Positions 1 through 11,405 of a stretch of DNA of 64,000 nt are shown piece by piece (the first letter of the stretch is position 1; every line of letters begins with the position of its first letter). Position numbers and translations under genes: made by a program. Source of the DNA: Lactuca virosa (taxonomy: Eukaryota; Streptophyta; Magnoliopsida; Asterales; Asteraceae); the NCBI GenBank assembly GCA_928212115.1, contig CAKMRJ010005523.1, positions 105,179,220 to 105,243,219 of the forward strand. The letters run 5' to 3'. Below the pieces are notes generated by a model that saw nothing but the letters and a program-made list of their open reading frames with translations, was not told where the DNA came from and did no database searches.

Positions 1-202
1 AAGAGAAGACAGGAGCACAAAATCAAGATTTAGATTGTAGGATGTTATGGTTGTATTCTTCATTTTATATAAATAGATAAAATTTATATTGTGTTTATCT
101 GATTCAACCAGGGATATAAAAGTTTAAAATTTTGAGTATATTTTCCGCATTAATAAATAAAATCTTGATACTTCTTATAGATTAGATGTTTTAGATCGAG
201 GG

Positions 203-815
203 TGTCACACAACTCTAAGCTTCAGAAACAGAAATAATCCACAAGAGCTCATGTATGGGACCAAAAAGGGTCCAAAAGCTAAAACATGGAGATCTAAGCT
301 TCTAAAGATCACGATCAAGACTTTATACCATGACCAAGCTAGAAATGGAGCAGGTAATCCGGATCTACAAGCTCCTCCTTGATCCAACACCTTACTCCAA
401 CCTTCTGTTCCTTGAAAATGAGAAAAAACACACCAAAATGCACTCAAAAGACCTTCTAAGTTCAAGAACACTCAAAAATGGGTTTATGGTTTCGTGGAGG
501 CTGTTTAGGGACAAGAGGGAGGCTGATAAAGAAGATCCTTAGGTCATAATGTTCTTTAAATAGTGTTTAAACCCTAAATATTAGGGTTTTGGGGACTGGA
601 CACATACGTTGTGCGTACTCCTTTGTACGCAACGCGTACGTCCATGGCACCCGCGATCATTCCACTTCAGTACGCCCAGCGTACATAGGGTGGTACGCCC
701 CGCATACTGCACACCCTAAGCCCAATAAGAAAGGATCCAATGATTCAAGGCCGAACTCATAACAATTAAACAACCCTAAATTAAATATATACCTTGGAAA
801 TTATCGAGCGTTACA
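203..815 (-). repeat. gypsy LTR remnant
   Basis: The segment starts TGTCACAC and ends GCGTTACA, the ends seen on the other gypsy LTRs in this window. Read on the minus strand it has a run of 'ccctaatatt' followed by 'ctatttaaag', resembling the promoter region of gypsy E at 55190-55220. It also contains repeated GTACGC/GCGTAC words between 600 and 715. No matching 5 bp duplication flanks it (GAGGG on the left, ATAAC on the right), and no primer site or polypurine tract adjoins it, so it is a truncated or recombined copy. The exact limits are uncertain. Confidence 0.45.
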
Positions 816-2329
816 ATAACATGGATTAAGAAAACCTTCAAGCTAAACTATATAGATGTCTTCTAGTAGATGTCTATTAAGAAAAGAGGTCTTTCTTTAA
901 ATCTATCTCCTATATATCATGTTAAGAATATGAAGTTATAGTAAATAATATCCTGATTGATCTAATCATAGCTACTTGTTAAAAGTTTGATCATAGTCAA
1001 TGTCATGGGTATGACATGGATCCTAGTAATGACATGAGTATGAGAAAATTCTTTTATAACAAGCCTTGCTAAATGTGTATAAAATACATATATGTTTTGT
1101 TTCTAAAAGAATATCTTACTCCTTCTAGCCTTGCTATAGAGAGGAAGATTAATCAATCACATACTTGATTATTAGACCTGGATAACATCTCAATGTGCAT
1201 GACTCTAAGTCATTTATAAAATTCAAGATTTGATATAGCATCTTGGTAGTTGATGAATTTTCCGGAAACCATCAAGAATAACTCATCAATGAGAGATTCC
1301 ACATTTCTCAAGTTAAAGATTATTTCTACCGTTAATGCCAACAATTTGTGTTGGTGAATAACTATTATTCAATTTCAACAATTCTTTGTTGAAACTAGTG
1401 CCAACAATTGCTACATCAGGCTATGGTTCTTAAGCTACTTCAAGTTCTATGTGCCTCCCATTTGATTTGTCATTAGAAGCTTGCTTTCTACTAACTCAGT
1501 ATTCAGATGCATAAGTGAACTTATTCTTGGTGGGTTTGTATATAATAATCTAAATCTCCTTTTAGAAAATTTTATGACATGTAGTTTATTGGTGTTTGTA
1601 TTCAAGATACAATTAATAGTGATTAAGCTATAATACTAAGAGCATAAAGGAAGATAATTGCTACCGATTAGAAAGTAAACTTTATGCGGTAAGGTATAAT
1701 TCATCATTTATTATCATTAAGGCTTTAAATGGTATTATTGGCTTGTATTTGAACTTTACATCTGAAAACTTCAACAGAGGCTTCATAATTATGCTTTACA
1801 TGTAAAATATAATTTTAACTAATATAGTTATTAATAAAGTTAATTTGGTATCTTGTTCTAAATCTTAGACATTCATTAGAAGGGAAGTCATACATCACAG
1901 TGTATAGTTCCTTAATAATTATTTCCTCTACATATTAGTGAAAATATCATTAGGAATGTTTTATATATAAATATGTTTCACATATGTCAAATAAACGAAA
2001 TTATTTTCCTTCAAAGATCCCTTTCTTAAAGTTGGATTATGTGTATTTCATTTATATAATAAAGGTAATAACATCTTAGATAACCTTGATGAAAAAGAAT
2101 TTAAGTCAAAAGTACTTATATATACATATTTTTTTTTATAAAATATTGATATTTACTTTATAATCCTGTTAAGAGATCTAGTCTTATACATAGAAGTTAA
2201 TCATTTCAGATTATGAATATTATCGTTATGGAAAATGATCAAGTAAATAATCAAATAATTAAATAAATTAATTGAGACATATATATATTTAAACATTCTA
2301 AATTTAAAGCATAAATTGTTTCAAAACAA
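816..2329. other. AT-rich sequence without a recognisable gene
   Basis: No open frame with a recognisable domain, no RNA gene and no clear terminal repeats were found. It lies on the pol side of the decayed copia gag fragment at 2330-2735, so some of it may be unreadable pol of that element. Confidence 0.5.
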
Positions 2330-2735
2330 AAATTGTTTCATATTACAAGTAACTTACGTTCTAAGGATAAATAATAAAGCACACTCTGGGAGTGTAGTTC
2401 CAACTTGCTTGTGCTCAGCTGGTTATTCTTCTGTAAATATCTACAAACATGTTACAAATATTAGATTAACATTTAACTACCAAGTACTTGAGTGTTATAT
2501 GAAATATATGAGTTCTATCTAGTAGATACCTGAAGTACTGGTGTCTTCTAGACTTTCCTTTCAGATAAGAGGAGCAGTTCTTCTTCCAATCTCCAATTTC
2601 TCCACAAAAGAAACAAGATCCATCTATTTGGGCCTTCTTAGATTTCTTGGGCTTAAAGATGCTCAATCCATGAAACATGGGCTTCATAGATCACACAAGA
2701 TGATTCTTTTGAACCTTGTATTATTCCATTTTTGA
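2330..2735 (-). pseudogene. decayed copia gag (zinc knuckle)-protease fragment
   Basis: On the minus strand a 73-codon open stretch (2466-2687) holds CFFCGEIGDWKKNC, a retroviral-type CCHC nucleocapsid knuckle in which the histidine is replaced (GDW where GHW is expected). The Lys-rich sequence before it and the Ser-Ser-Tyr-Leu-Lys sequence after it fit copia Gag. Translation downstream in shifted frames weakly resembles the start of the protease region. In an intact element this protein packages element RNA in virus-like particles. Stops and frameshifts make it non-functional. It probably belongs with the primer site and LTR near 4800, which has the same orientation. Confidence 0.55.
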
Positions 2736-3224
2736 ACTAGTTTAAAACAAATATCACTCTATTTATTGGAATATTTCTTAACATGTTATATCAACAGATA
2801 AATATCTGATTTATCCAAGACTTCCTAGAAGTCAGTCATAACTATTCATATTATGATGTTAGAAGCATCTTGAGCATCATAGTGATGCTTTTACTAGGTA
2901 TCATGTTCAGGTCTATTGCTCAAAGAAAATTGTTTAGGATTAGGACCTTTAAGTGTATACAATTTCACATCTCTCACAAGATTGTCTCTCAAGACATGAA
3001 TCTATTCTTTGAAGTTGTATATATTGAATGTTATTTTTTTATCAAATCATTTAAAGAAAATGACTATTCATGGTAATGAGAGTGGATTATTTATATCTAC
3101 AAAATTTTAACAAAATTCATTTAGTATTTTCAATATTTTATCTTTAATAATTAATACCCTTTTAGTTTCCAAAAACATTAATTATCAAAGTCTAGGATCC
3201 AAGTTGCAAAACAAATAAATTGTT

Positions 3225-3522
3225 AGGTATCCTTTATCCCATCCATTTGAATTCAACCTTGTAGATATCGATTATCAATTATATCTTACTATATAATTCC
3301 TAGATCTATGGGATCACTAGTAACACATTTAATTAGACATGTTTGATTCCATCAATGCCTCATAACTCTCTTGCTTAGGTATCCTTTATCACAAAATATT
3401 TTCGATCAAATCAACCAATTTGAAAACCTTGTGTAATCGGCCTATAACTTGGTTATAGAAAACACGAAAACACCCCAACCATCAAAAAGATAACACTAAG
3501 CGGCTAGGTATCATTTATCCCA
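3225..3522 (+). repeat. 17 bp phrase present three times
   Basis: AGGTATCCTTTATCCCA occurs at 3225-3241, with one change at 3377-3393 (TATCACA), and with another change at 3506-3522 (TATCATTTATCC). The spacing is about 152 and 129 bp, and the sequence between copies is not obviously repeated. The purpose is unknown. Confidence 0.6.
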
Positions 3523-4179
3523 CTAGTGCACACAAGAGATGTGGGAGTGTTCTTCAAAAAATGATTGCATAGATTTGAGGTTTGTAAGGGGTCTTTGATG
3601 TTTTGTAATAGTAGTTTTAAAAATATAGCATATCATGATTATTTCATGCATCCAATAAACTATGGTATACTTTAAAAATTCTTATTTTATGTAAAAATCA
3701 CATTTTAACAATGTTCTTTTATAAAACTCGGTTATTAGAAAATTGAAGCGATCAAATTTTAATGGTTAGTATTAAGTCCAATGTTTGAGCGCTTTAGAAC
3801 ATTTGTAAACATTTTAATAAAACTTCATTTTTATAAAATAAGGTTTGGAGTTTGATAAGTTTACAAATCTCTATTTTAAAATTATACATTTTTAATCTCT
3901 TTTGTGATTTTTATTTATGTTCAAATATTATTTTGCATTTGAAAAACTAATTTATCAACTATAACATAATAATAACAACATAAAATTAAACAAAACAAAC
4001 ATGTTAAAAACATATGTACATAAACCAACCAACTATTGACATTATGTGAGCTATCACAAAATGTAAAGTTCATTCCTATAGAAACATTTAAAGGGACCAA
4101 AAATCTTCTAGTAATGTTGTTATAGAAGCTCCCACCTAAGAAAACACTCATTGCTTGCAAATAGTTGAAAAGCTTCTTG

Positions 4180-4320
4180 AAAGTAATAATTCTGCAACAT
4201 GCAACACTTTCAGGAAAGTGTTGTAGCAAATGTCGCAAAAGCTCCAACAAGCCTTTAAGGCAACTGCCAATAGTAACAACTTTAGTGACAGTTTCAGGAA
4301 GTGTCACAATTTTCCCTGCA
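4180..4320. repeat. cluster of short inverted repeats
   Basis: CAACACTTT and AAAGTGTTG form a 9 bp stem around a 4 bp loop near 4203-4225. A weaker GTGAC...GTCAC pair lies near 4282-4305. Such clusters occur in the subterminal regions of DNA transposons, but no terminal repeats or target duplication could be located, so the element type is not assigned. Confidence 0.35.
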
Positions 4321-4798
4321 CACTTATAAGGTGCGAAAATTCACTTTTGGTCTTCAAAAAATGGCTCCATCTTCATTTCTTGTTATATTTTTGTACAAAT
4401 AAATTATTTCTAACAACTAATCTATTACTTACAAAAATAAATGAAGAAAACTAATCTATTTAATTATTACATACCATACGAATAAATAAATATTACAACC
4501 ACTTTTTCAACAAATCAACACAAACAACAACACAAAGGTCTTTGGCTAGTTTATGCACATCATACACATTTATATATTCAAAATTAGATAAAACAACTCT
4601 CTATTTTTCTAAGACAACTTTTATGACTAAAAAAATGCATGTAAACTTCTAGTCTTAAAAAATAACAATTATAAACATTTTAAAAGTTGTCATAGAAAAT
4701 ATGTATGAATTTTTCTTGCAAAGAGAAAACCATCCATGTTTTTCAAAACAAAGATTTCATCAACTTAACATAAAATCTAAACAAGTTTACAAAAATGG

Positions 4799-4811
4799 AT
4801 TTGATACCAGT
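4799..4811 (-). other. copia primer-binding site remnant
   Basis: Read on the minus strand this gives CTGGTATCAAATCC, close to the TGGTATCAGAGC complement of initiator tRNA-Met. It lies directly beside an LTR-like TGTTGGG start at 4812, the geometry expected for a minus-strand element whose 5' LTR lies to the right. Confidence 0.5.
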
Positions 4812-5740
4812 TGTTGGGTTTTTATTCAAAAATTGTTTCAAAAACATAAACATAGAAAGATAAGACTTTGATTTTGAAAAATATAAAACTAGTTTTATTT
4901 CTACCGAAATATCATTTTGCAAGACTTAGAAAGATAAAAAAAAACAACCACAAAAAGAAAAGTGTTACAACCTTTGAAGACTTTGATTCTAATGGGAGAT
5001 TGGAATTTAATGAAGTGTGGCATGAAACTTCAAGGTAGAAGTTCTCTAGAGATATCCACCAACAATAAATCTACTTGATAAGATGCTAGTCTTCTTCTTG
5101 TTATAAAAGAATCTCTTAAGCTCTTAAGAGAAAGAAACTAGTTTACATTAAAAGAGAGTATACAAGTATCATCTTCATCTTTATATTCTTAACACTTTAA
5201 GAGACAAAACTACAAAGAATACGGAGATAGGAAGCCACAAATTTCGTGGTTTTTGTCTTGTAAAATAAAGGAGAAAACTAGTTCTTTTAAGTCCTTACTT
5301 TAACCTTTATCCTATGGGTCTTAGCATTTTAAGATCCATGCTTTATCAAATCAATTAGCCATTCTTTCTAAGAGCATGGTGTGTTGAATAAATTAATCAA
5401 AATCATGTCTTCTTTTTTCTTTATGGTTTCCTTGAATATTTTATAAAAACAAGAAGCTAGTTTTTCTATAAAAACTCTTCTAATTTTTATAACTTATAAA
5501 ACATATAAATCCATATAAGACAAAAATCCCTTTTGGTCCAAAAAGATGTACATGACATAATAAATCATACCTTATGACATATTATGATATGTTTTGACAC
5601 TTCAATTTTAAAATTAATGTTTCCATGAAATTAATAATTTCCAAATAATTACAAGAATTATATTTATTTATCAATGATCATATTCTTATGAATAACATAT
5701 TTGCATCAAGTTGTTGTTAGCGTGACCCTTTAGGATCATA
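4812..5740 (-). repeat. candidate 5' LTR of decayed copia element
   Basis: The segment starts with TGTTGGG immediately after the primer-binding site remnant. It is AT-rich, non-coding and about the length of many copia LTRs. The right border is not defined: no CA end with a flanking duplication could be chosen, so 5740 is only an estimate. No partner LTR is visible to the left. Confidence 0.4.
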
Positions 5741-6165
5741 TATTATCTAAACATACCATTCTAGAATGACTCTTGGGTATATAGATATTTGAACGGATTC
5801 AAGGAAATTGAAGTTGGATCGTGCTTCAAATTCTATTAATAATCCTCCAAACTTTGTCACCAAATTGTTTTGCTCATAACATCTGCAAACACACTCGAAA
5901 TCACGCACGATGTTTTGCCTATGTTCATGTTGTAACTTAAACAAAGTCTTAAAGAAAAAAAATAGTCGTAAAATTAAGAGCTTATAAAGTGACATAATGG
6001 GACACTTAATAGGATTTTGACACATCATTTGATGCTCTTTGGTGACATTTCAATTCCCAAACCATTCTTCAAATAGAAGATGTGTATTAGAAGCTATGAA
6101 AGAACTTCATCGCGAGTTTACTGGGAGTACCAGTATTTTCCTTATTTTCACACCTGATATTCCAT

Positions 6166-6172
<7 letters not shown>
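5741..6172. other. unassigned intergenic sequence
   Basis: The GC content is slightly higher than the surroundings and there is an open minus-strand stretch (5747-6028), but no domain was recognised. It may be a fragment of an old gene or transposon. Confidence 0.3.
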
Positions 6173-6228
<56 letters not shown>

Positions 6229-6245
6229 TATATATAGAGAGAGAG
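6173..6245. repeat. compound TA/CA/GA microsatellite
   Basis: About 20 TA units are followed by about 8 CA units, a short TA run and GAGAGAG. It sits about 90 bp left of the gypsy A fragment. Confidence 0.95.
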
Positions 6246-6334
6246 TTCGATTACAATTTATGATGATTATTGTTGCTTACTTGCTATTTGTGTGTCATTG
6301 CTACTTTTTTATGTATATATACATATAGAGGGAG

Positions 6335-6404
6335 AGCATTCTAAGTTGAAGTCTAAAAATCCAACAATTTCTTAGTTCGCTTAAACTAATGCTCTAATAC
6401 CAAC
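6335..6404 (-). other. second copy of gypsy A primer site and leader end
   Basis: These 70 bp match 21013-21082, the primer-binding site and first leader bases of gypsy A, with one clear difference (CTCTAATACC against CTCTGATACC). They lie outside the left (3') LTR, where unrelated flanking DNA would be expected. The simplest reading is a tandem LTR-internal-LTR-internal array whose second internal region was cut off at 6335. Confidence 0.8.
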
Positions 6405-8606
6405 TGTGACATCCCCTAATTTTTCGGCCAGAAAAGACCGATTTAATTTATGCTTTTAAAATAAAATCAGAGTAATCTTTTTAAAAGATGTTGCGGAATT
6501 CATCCCCAAAACAAAACATGATAAAATTTTATCAAAACCTTTCTTAAAGAAATATATATTTTCATTTTATATCAAAACCTCGGGATGTCATGTTCCGATA
6601 CAGATCATCCGACTATGCTCGGGGTCCACTACCTGTAATATAAAAAGTTGAGTGGGTCAGGCTTGGGAGCCTGGTGAGCATATAGGGTTTTCAACCCACA
6701 ATAATAATAAACTTATTAAATTTATCAATCAACAATAACCCTGATTACCCATTCCCGTTATCCTCAGTTTACGTCCCTAAACACCTATCACGAGGGACCT
6801 AGCCTAAGGATTGTCATCGGGGTGGACATTACTGCTAAGGGGACTCCTCAGCCATACATGTGCTAAAGGCAACCATGAGGGGGATGGAGTACACCAATGA
6901 ACATATAGTTCACCAACACCTACAGGTTGCGAACCTGCTAGCGTTTCATTGGACTGTCTAGAAACGTCCGTGGTCGTCATCTATACTCCGCTAGATGAAT
7001 ACAACAACAACAACAACATCATCGAGGCCTCTCATCATTTTAACCCACATCGACTATTTCGTCTACCCATGTTTTACCCAACATATTTGTAGATAAAATA
7101 CATATACAGTTTAAAACTAGTATAAAACATCCATTCAACAGTCATCTCAAATAAACAATTAATATAATTACACATAGCACGTATTTTATAAAAAATACTT
7201 CATATCTATGTGTAAGGTGAAAGTGACTATAAACTCACTTGATTTAATAATAATCGGGCAGCACTTCGTTTCCTAAAACGATCGTTTCTTATAAAACCGG
7301 GATTTTATTAAGAAACCGGGCTCTGCGAGGGTTGGGCTTCAAAACCGAAAAGATAAATGTTTCCGGGTCTTCGGGCACTTCGAAACGTATTTTGGGTGTT
7401 TGGTGTAATATCGGGGCTTTGTGGGAAGTTGGAATGGAAGAAATATGGGTTTAGGGGTGTAAAATGGCAATTTTCCAAATTATCCCCGGGAAGTCTCGCA
7501 CCCTTCTATTTATAGGGGGAGGGTTCGGGCCGAGGGGGGCAGGTGGCAGCAGTAGCGAAAGGCAGGTGGATCCATATGGCTCGCATGCGAGGCTCCAGGT
7601 GGTTCGTGCGAGGCTTGGACACGCGAAGGGGCACGCGTCGCTTCGCGGTTGGACCGGCGCTTTGGATGCGAGGGAGTGTGACACCCTTTGCCAGCTGCTC
7701 GGATGACTCATCAGATCGGAACACGTGGCAGACACGGGGAAAGATCCGGACGAGGGTGACGTGGCCGAAGTTGGGCCATGCGAAATTCCTCGGTTTTTGT
7801 GTTTTTCTCGATTTTTGAGCCAAAACTTCTAAAATCCATAACTTTTGCATACAGGCTCCGTTTTTTACGTTCTTTATATGCACGCGTAGGTAAAATTACG
7901 CTCTACAACTTTCATTTAGACTTCTTCGGCAAATTTTGAATTTAATTTGAATATTATTATTTTTAACAGACCGGGACAGGAAATCCGTTAAAAATTCATA
8001 ACTTCTTCATCCGACATCCGTTTTCGTCTGTCTTTTTACCGTTGTACTACTATTTACGAGACCTTCGATTCTCGTTTAGGTTGTGTCGGCTAAAAATCAC
8101 TCGATCTAAAATTTGAGTTTTTAGCTGTCTACTGCTAAGCTGAAACTTAGAAAAATCATAACTTCCTCATACGAAGTCAGATTTGGGCGTTCTTTTATGC
8201 ATACTTTCGGTTTAAGGAACACTACGACTTTTATTTAGATCACCAAGGCTAAAAAGTAGTTTATCAAAAACTCACTTTTTACGTCATTCGGCGCCGTGCC
8301 GGTTGTGTCGCGGAACTTCGACAGGTCAGAACTTTTTCGTTATAACTCGGATTTCGGTATTCTTTATATATTCGGAATCCTTGTCACAACCACTACCACT
8401 TCCTTCATAGATTTTGGCTTTATCTGATATTTATTTTCGATGCTCATTTTTACTCTTAATTAATTAAATCATAGTAATTAAGCATAAAAAACATAATTCA
8501 CATAATATTCACATAATTCTTTTTCATTTCTTCAAAATGAGTTACGAAGGTTAACCTAGACTATTACGTCAATATTACTGCCTATCCTAGAAACACAAGC
8601 GTTACA
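6405..8606 (-). repeat. gypsy A 3' LTR (left copy)
   Basis: This is a 2.2 kb repeat collinear with the right copy. It lacks about 80 bp present at 21287-21369 of the right copy. The right half holds four degenerate copies of a phrase like CATAACTTCTTCATACGAAG spaced about 160 bp (near 7837, 7997, 8157 and 8341). The polypurine tract adjoins its right end. Confidence 0.88.
7506..7514 (-). promoter_or_regulatory. TATA box of gypsy A LTR
   Basis: The minus strand reads CCCCCTATAAATAGAAGG, a textbook plant TATA box, in the position expected for LTR transcription. The same site is conserved in the other LTR at 35188-35196. Confidence 0.6.
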
Positions 8607-8624
8607 ATTCTCTCTCCCCTTAGG
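8607..8624 (-). other. gypsy A polypurine tract
   Basis: The minus strand reads CCTAAGGGGAGAGAGAAT directly before the LTR. This purine run primes plus-strand DNA synthesis, and its place identifies the left LTR as the 3' LTR. Confidence 0.75.
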
Positions 8625-8642
8625 ATGATTCCGTCCCCGGAA

Positions 8643-8710
8643 TCACACATCAGCAAACAAATGCGGGTAGCGACACATCATGTCACTCTCCATTTCCCAG
8701 GTGAGATTTG
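8643..8710 (-). pseudogene. gypsy A integrase C-terminal tail (chromodomain end)
   Basis: Twenty-one sense codons and a TGA are open on the minus strand. They include LTWEMESDM and YPHLF, the conserved end of Tekay/Del chromointegrases; compare FTWEREDQM...YPHLF in gypsy B at 11666. The reading frame starts exactly at the border of gypsy B, so B inserted within this coding end. The chromodomain tethers the integrase to chromatin in intact elements. The rest of the protein is gone. Confidence 0.75.
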
Positions 8711-9689
8711 TGTCACACCGCAAAACCGGAACGACGGAAAAGTTCGGGGGTGGAGGACGTCATGTACAGTATCACAACAAAGCATAGTAGTAAACAAGCA
8801 ACAACATCCATTGCATTAATAATATAATTTAATACAAGTGTGTTCTGTGAAGTTTATAAGACACCAAAAATGTAAATCAAAAATAAGAGATGAGTCTTGA
8901 ACGAGCTCCATTTTCTCAAAACCCGGCATCGGTACCTGTCTACTGATGACCTGAGAATACAAGTTAGTTTGAAAGAGTTTATCAGCTTTAAAGTTGGTGA
9001 GTTCATAAGCATTTTAGTGTCATTGTTTGTATGAAAATGTTTGTAAGTGCTTGATGTATAAGTTTGTAAATGTCTGATGTATAATTTTGTAAAGGTTTGA
9101 TGTATAAGTTTGTAAATGTTTGTAGTAAATGTTTGTAACTCCTAGAAAATCCTATATTTTCTACTAAACGTAGCCTTCTACCAAGGCATCAAATGTTATG
9201 TATGTTTGTTTCTTGTAAGAGTGTATATTTTCCCAAGTGTGACTATCATTAACCAAAAATATAGCTTTACATTACCTTTTATGTGAAAAGATCACAATGT
9301 GAATGCAATGGGGAAATAATAAAGTACTGTAGTGTTGTATTATAGTAACTACTGTTGTACTTTCTACCTTAATCCAGCCGTTAATTAAGGTTAAATGTGA
9401 AATGGTTGCACCATACTATCGACTAATAACACGACGATGAAAGACGTCAGAAGAAATGACATTTGGCACCCATAGACTTGCAAGTCCCACTGTAGCAAAC
9501 AACAAGGTGTAGGATAATCAATCCAGTATAGATCTATACACAAATTCACGCTCTCCTTCTAGGAGACTCTGGATACATAACGAGCCATGACAGGTGATGC
9601 CATGCCCCGAAACAGTGGCTCACATTTATGTTACTGTATTCTTGTATATGTTTTGTATGTACTAGTGTAATGTATGTTCTCTCTGTCTA

Positions 9690-9810
9690 GTATGTAGTAT
9701 GTTCTCTTTGTTTCTCGTCATAGTATGTTCTCTTAGTTTCTCATAATAGTATGTTCTCTTAGTTTCTCATAATAGTATGTTCTCTTAGCTTCTCATAATA
9801 GTATTTATTG
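9690..9810. repeat. about 30 bp tandem repeat in gypsy B LTR
   Basis: Three to four units of the phrase GTATGTTCTCTTAGTTTCTC with TAATA spacers follow each other. The right LTR has the same array at about 18865-18955 with slightly different unit content. Confidence 0.7.
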
Positions 9811-10616
9811 ACTCATGTATGAACTGGCTCTTTGTATGTTTCATTGTTCTAGTAAGAGTATTAGTAACTTCCTAAACTATACCTATTATAGTTTACTAGC
9901 AATGTTGTTGGTATAAATGAACATGTTTGTATACCTTTGCTACCCAAAGGTATTGAACTGAATGAAGGAACTTTTATATCTATATACATATACATAATAT
10001 ATAACTAAGACTCAAACGACCTTCGGACAAACAACTGATACCCTAAGTCCACAACCAAACAAGGAACAGGAAGTAAGGTGAGCTATCAGTCCTAAGTCCT
10101 TTCAATCCTACTTATAAAACTATATCTATATAGATACGCATTTGACAAAATATAAGTTTAAAAGAGTTTAATAAAAGTATTTAACATGTAAACGAGTTTA
10201 TAAAACGATTTCAAGTAGATTGTTTGATAACACAGTTTGAAAAGTAAGAAAATCCATATATTTGATAGTTATTAATCACATGTGATTGATGTAATAACTA
10301 TAATAGTTCAACTTGTATTCCCCCCCCCACCCCCATAAAAGCATTTAAAATCATTTAAAAGATAAGTTAAGGGGTATGAACTCACCTGTAATGAGTGGTT
10401 TGGATGAAAGTGTGGTATAGGATGCTAGGTGTCAAGTGAAGACTTGAGCACACACACAAATCCTATTTATCATATAATGACACATATATGTTTACAATTA
10501 GAGTTTTAAACAACTAATTATGCAAGTAAAGACACCCTATGACATGGAAAACACTTTGATTCAAGTGTTAGAAGTACAAAGGGTTGCATCTAAGGGGAGT
10601 AGGCCCTCACATTGGA

Positions 10617-11405
10617 GTTTACGGCCCAAATGGTAATTACCACATGAGTTTACGGCCCATGGGTTTATGGCCCAATGAGTTTCCGGCCGTAAACTCATGG
10701 TAACTTGTACCATTTTCATGTTTAAGGTCCTTTACTCAACTTGGGGGTGTTCTAGACATAGTTCCAAGACTAAGAAAAGAGTTGTGGCAACTTTGCACCA
10801 ATCATTAGGGTTTACGGCCAAGGGAGATTGCCTTGGCCGTAAACACTGTTTGTTCTTGATTTTCTTTGTGTTTTAAGGTCTTACAAGTCAATAGGAAGTG
10901 TTCTAAGTTCAAGTCTAAGCCTTAGGAAGGAGTGGTGGCACAAATGCACCACTTATGAGTGTTTACGGCCCAAGGAGATTGCCTTGGCCATAAACACCAT
11001 ATGTTCTTGAGTTCTTGATGATTTCAAGGTGTAAACTAAGTGATTCAAGCATTAAAACAAGCTAAGGCAAGTGTACTTACAAGATAGAAGCTTGATAGGG
11101 TGTTTAAGGTTCAAGAACACTAGCGTGTGTTCTTGGTGTTCTTGGTGAAATGAAGAACACTTGAAGATCTATCAAAATAAAGAGATTTCATGGATGAAAT
11201 CATGTACAATCACTAGATATTGAAGGATATCAACTAATCAAGGGAAGAAACACTTATAATCTTGAAGATCTTAGTGAAAAATCGGATGATACTTGAGAGA
11301 GAATGAGTTCTTTGGCTTAAAATGGTAAAAGTGACTAAAAATGACTAAGTGTCATATATATACCATAGAGTTTACGGCCGTAAACTCCATTTTATGGCCG
11401 TAAAC
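10617..11405. repeat. iterated GTTTACGGCC / GGCCGTAAAC words
   Basis: Copies or near copies lie at 10617, 10648, 10663 (TATGG), 10679 (palindromic variant), 10810, 10835, 10961, 10986 (GGCCATAAAC), 11370 (full palindrome GTTTACGGCCGTAAAC) and 11391. Both orientations occur and several are paired as arms of imperfect inverted repeats. CATAAAC/TATGG variants look like C-to-T decay of the CG. Confidence 0.85.

Larger units (their letters stand above)
2736..4797. other. degenerate region between copia gag remnant and primer site
   Basis: This AT-rich stretch has no recognisable coding region. By position it would be the 5' part of gag plus the untranslated leader of the minus-strand copia remnant, possibly with later insertions. 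It contains a 17 bp phrase present three times (3225-3522) and a group of short hairpins (4180-4320), listed separately. Confidence 0.35.

Noticed and set aside
3921..4307. 128-codon minus-strand frame with hydrophobic C terminus
   Set aside because: It starts within the hairpin cluster and runs through AT-rich DNA; no domain and no neighbour supporting it as a gene.
6039..6263. Open frame with a Tyr-Ile repeat
   Set aside because: It is the translation of the TA/CA microsatellite; no real protein.
7451..7883. Overlapping open frames on both strands, GC-rich, repeated at 35133-35553
   Set aside because: They lie in the gypsy A LTR near its TATA box; openness follows from GC-rich sequence and the frames differ between the two LTR copies.
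9000..9140. Repeated TTTGTAAATGTTTG(A/T) phrases, at first taken for a CRISPR-like array
   Set aside because: Short, imperfect, no regular spacers, and present in both LTRs of a plant gypsy element; a simple LTR minisatellite.
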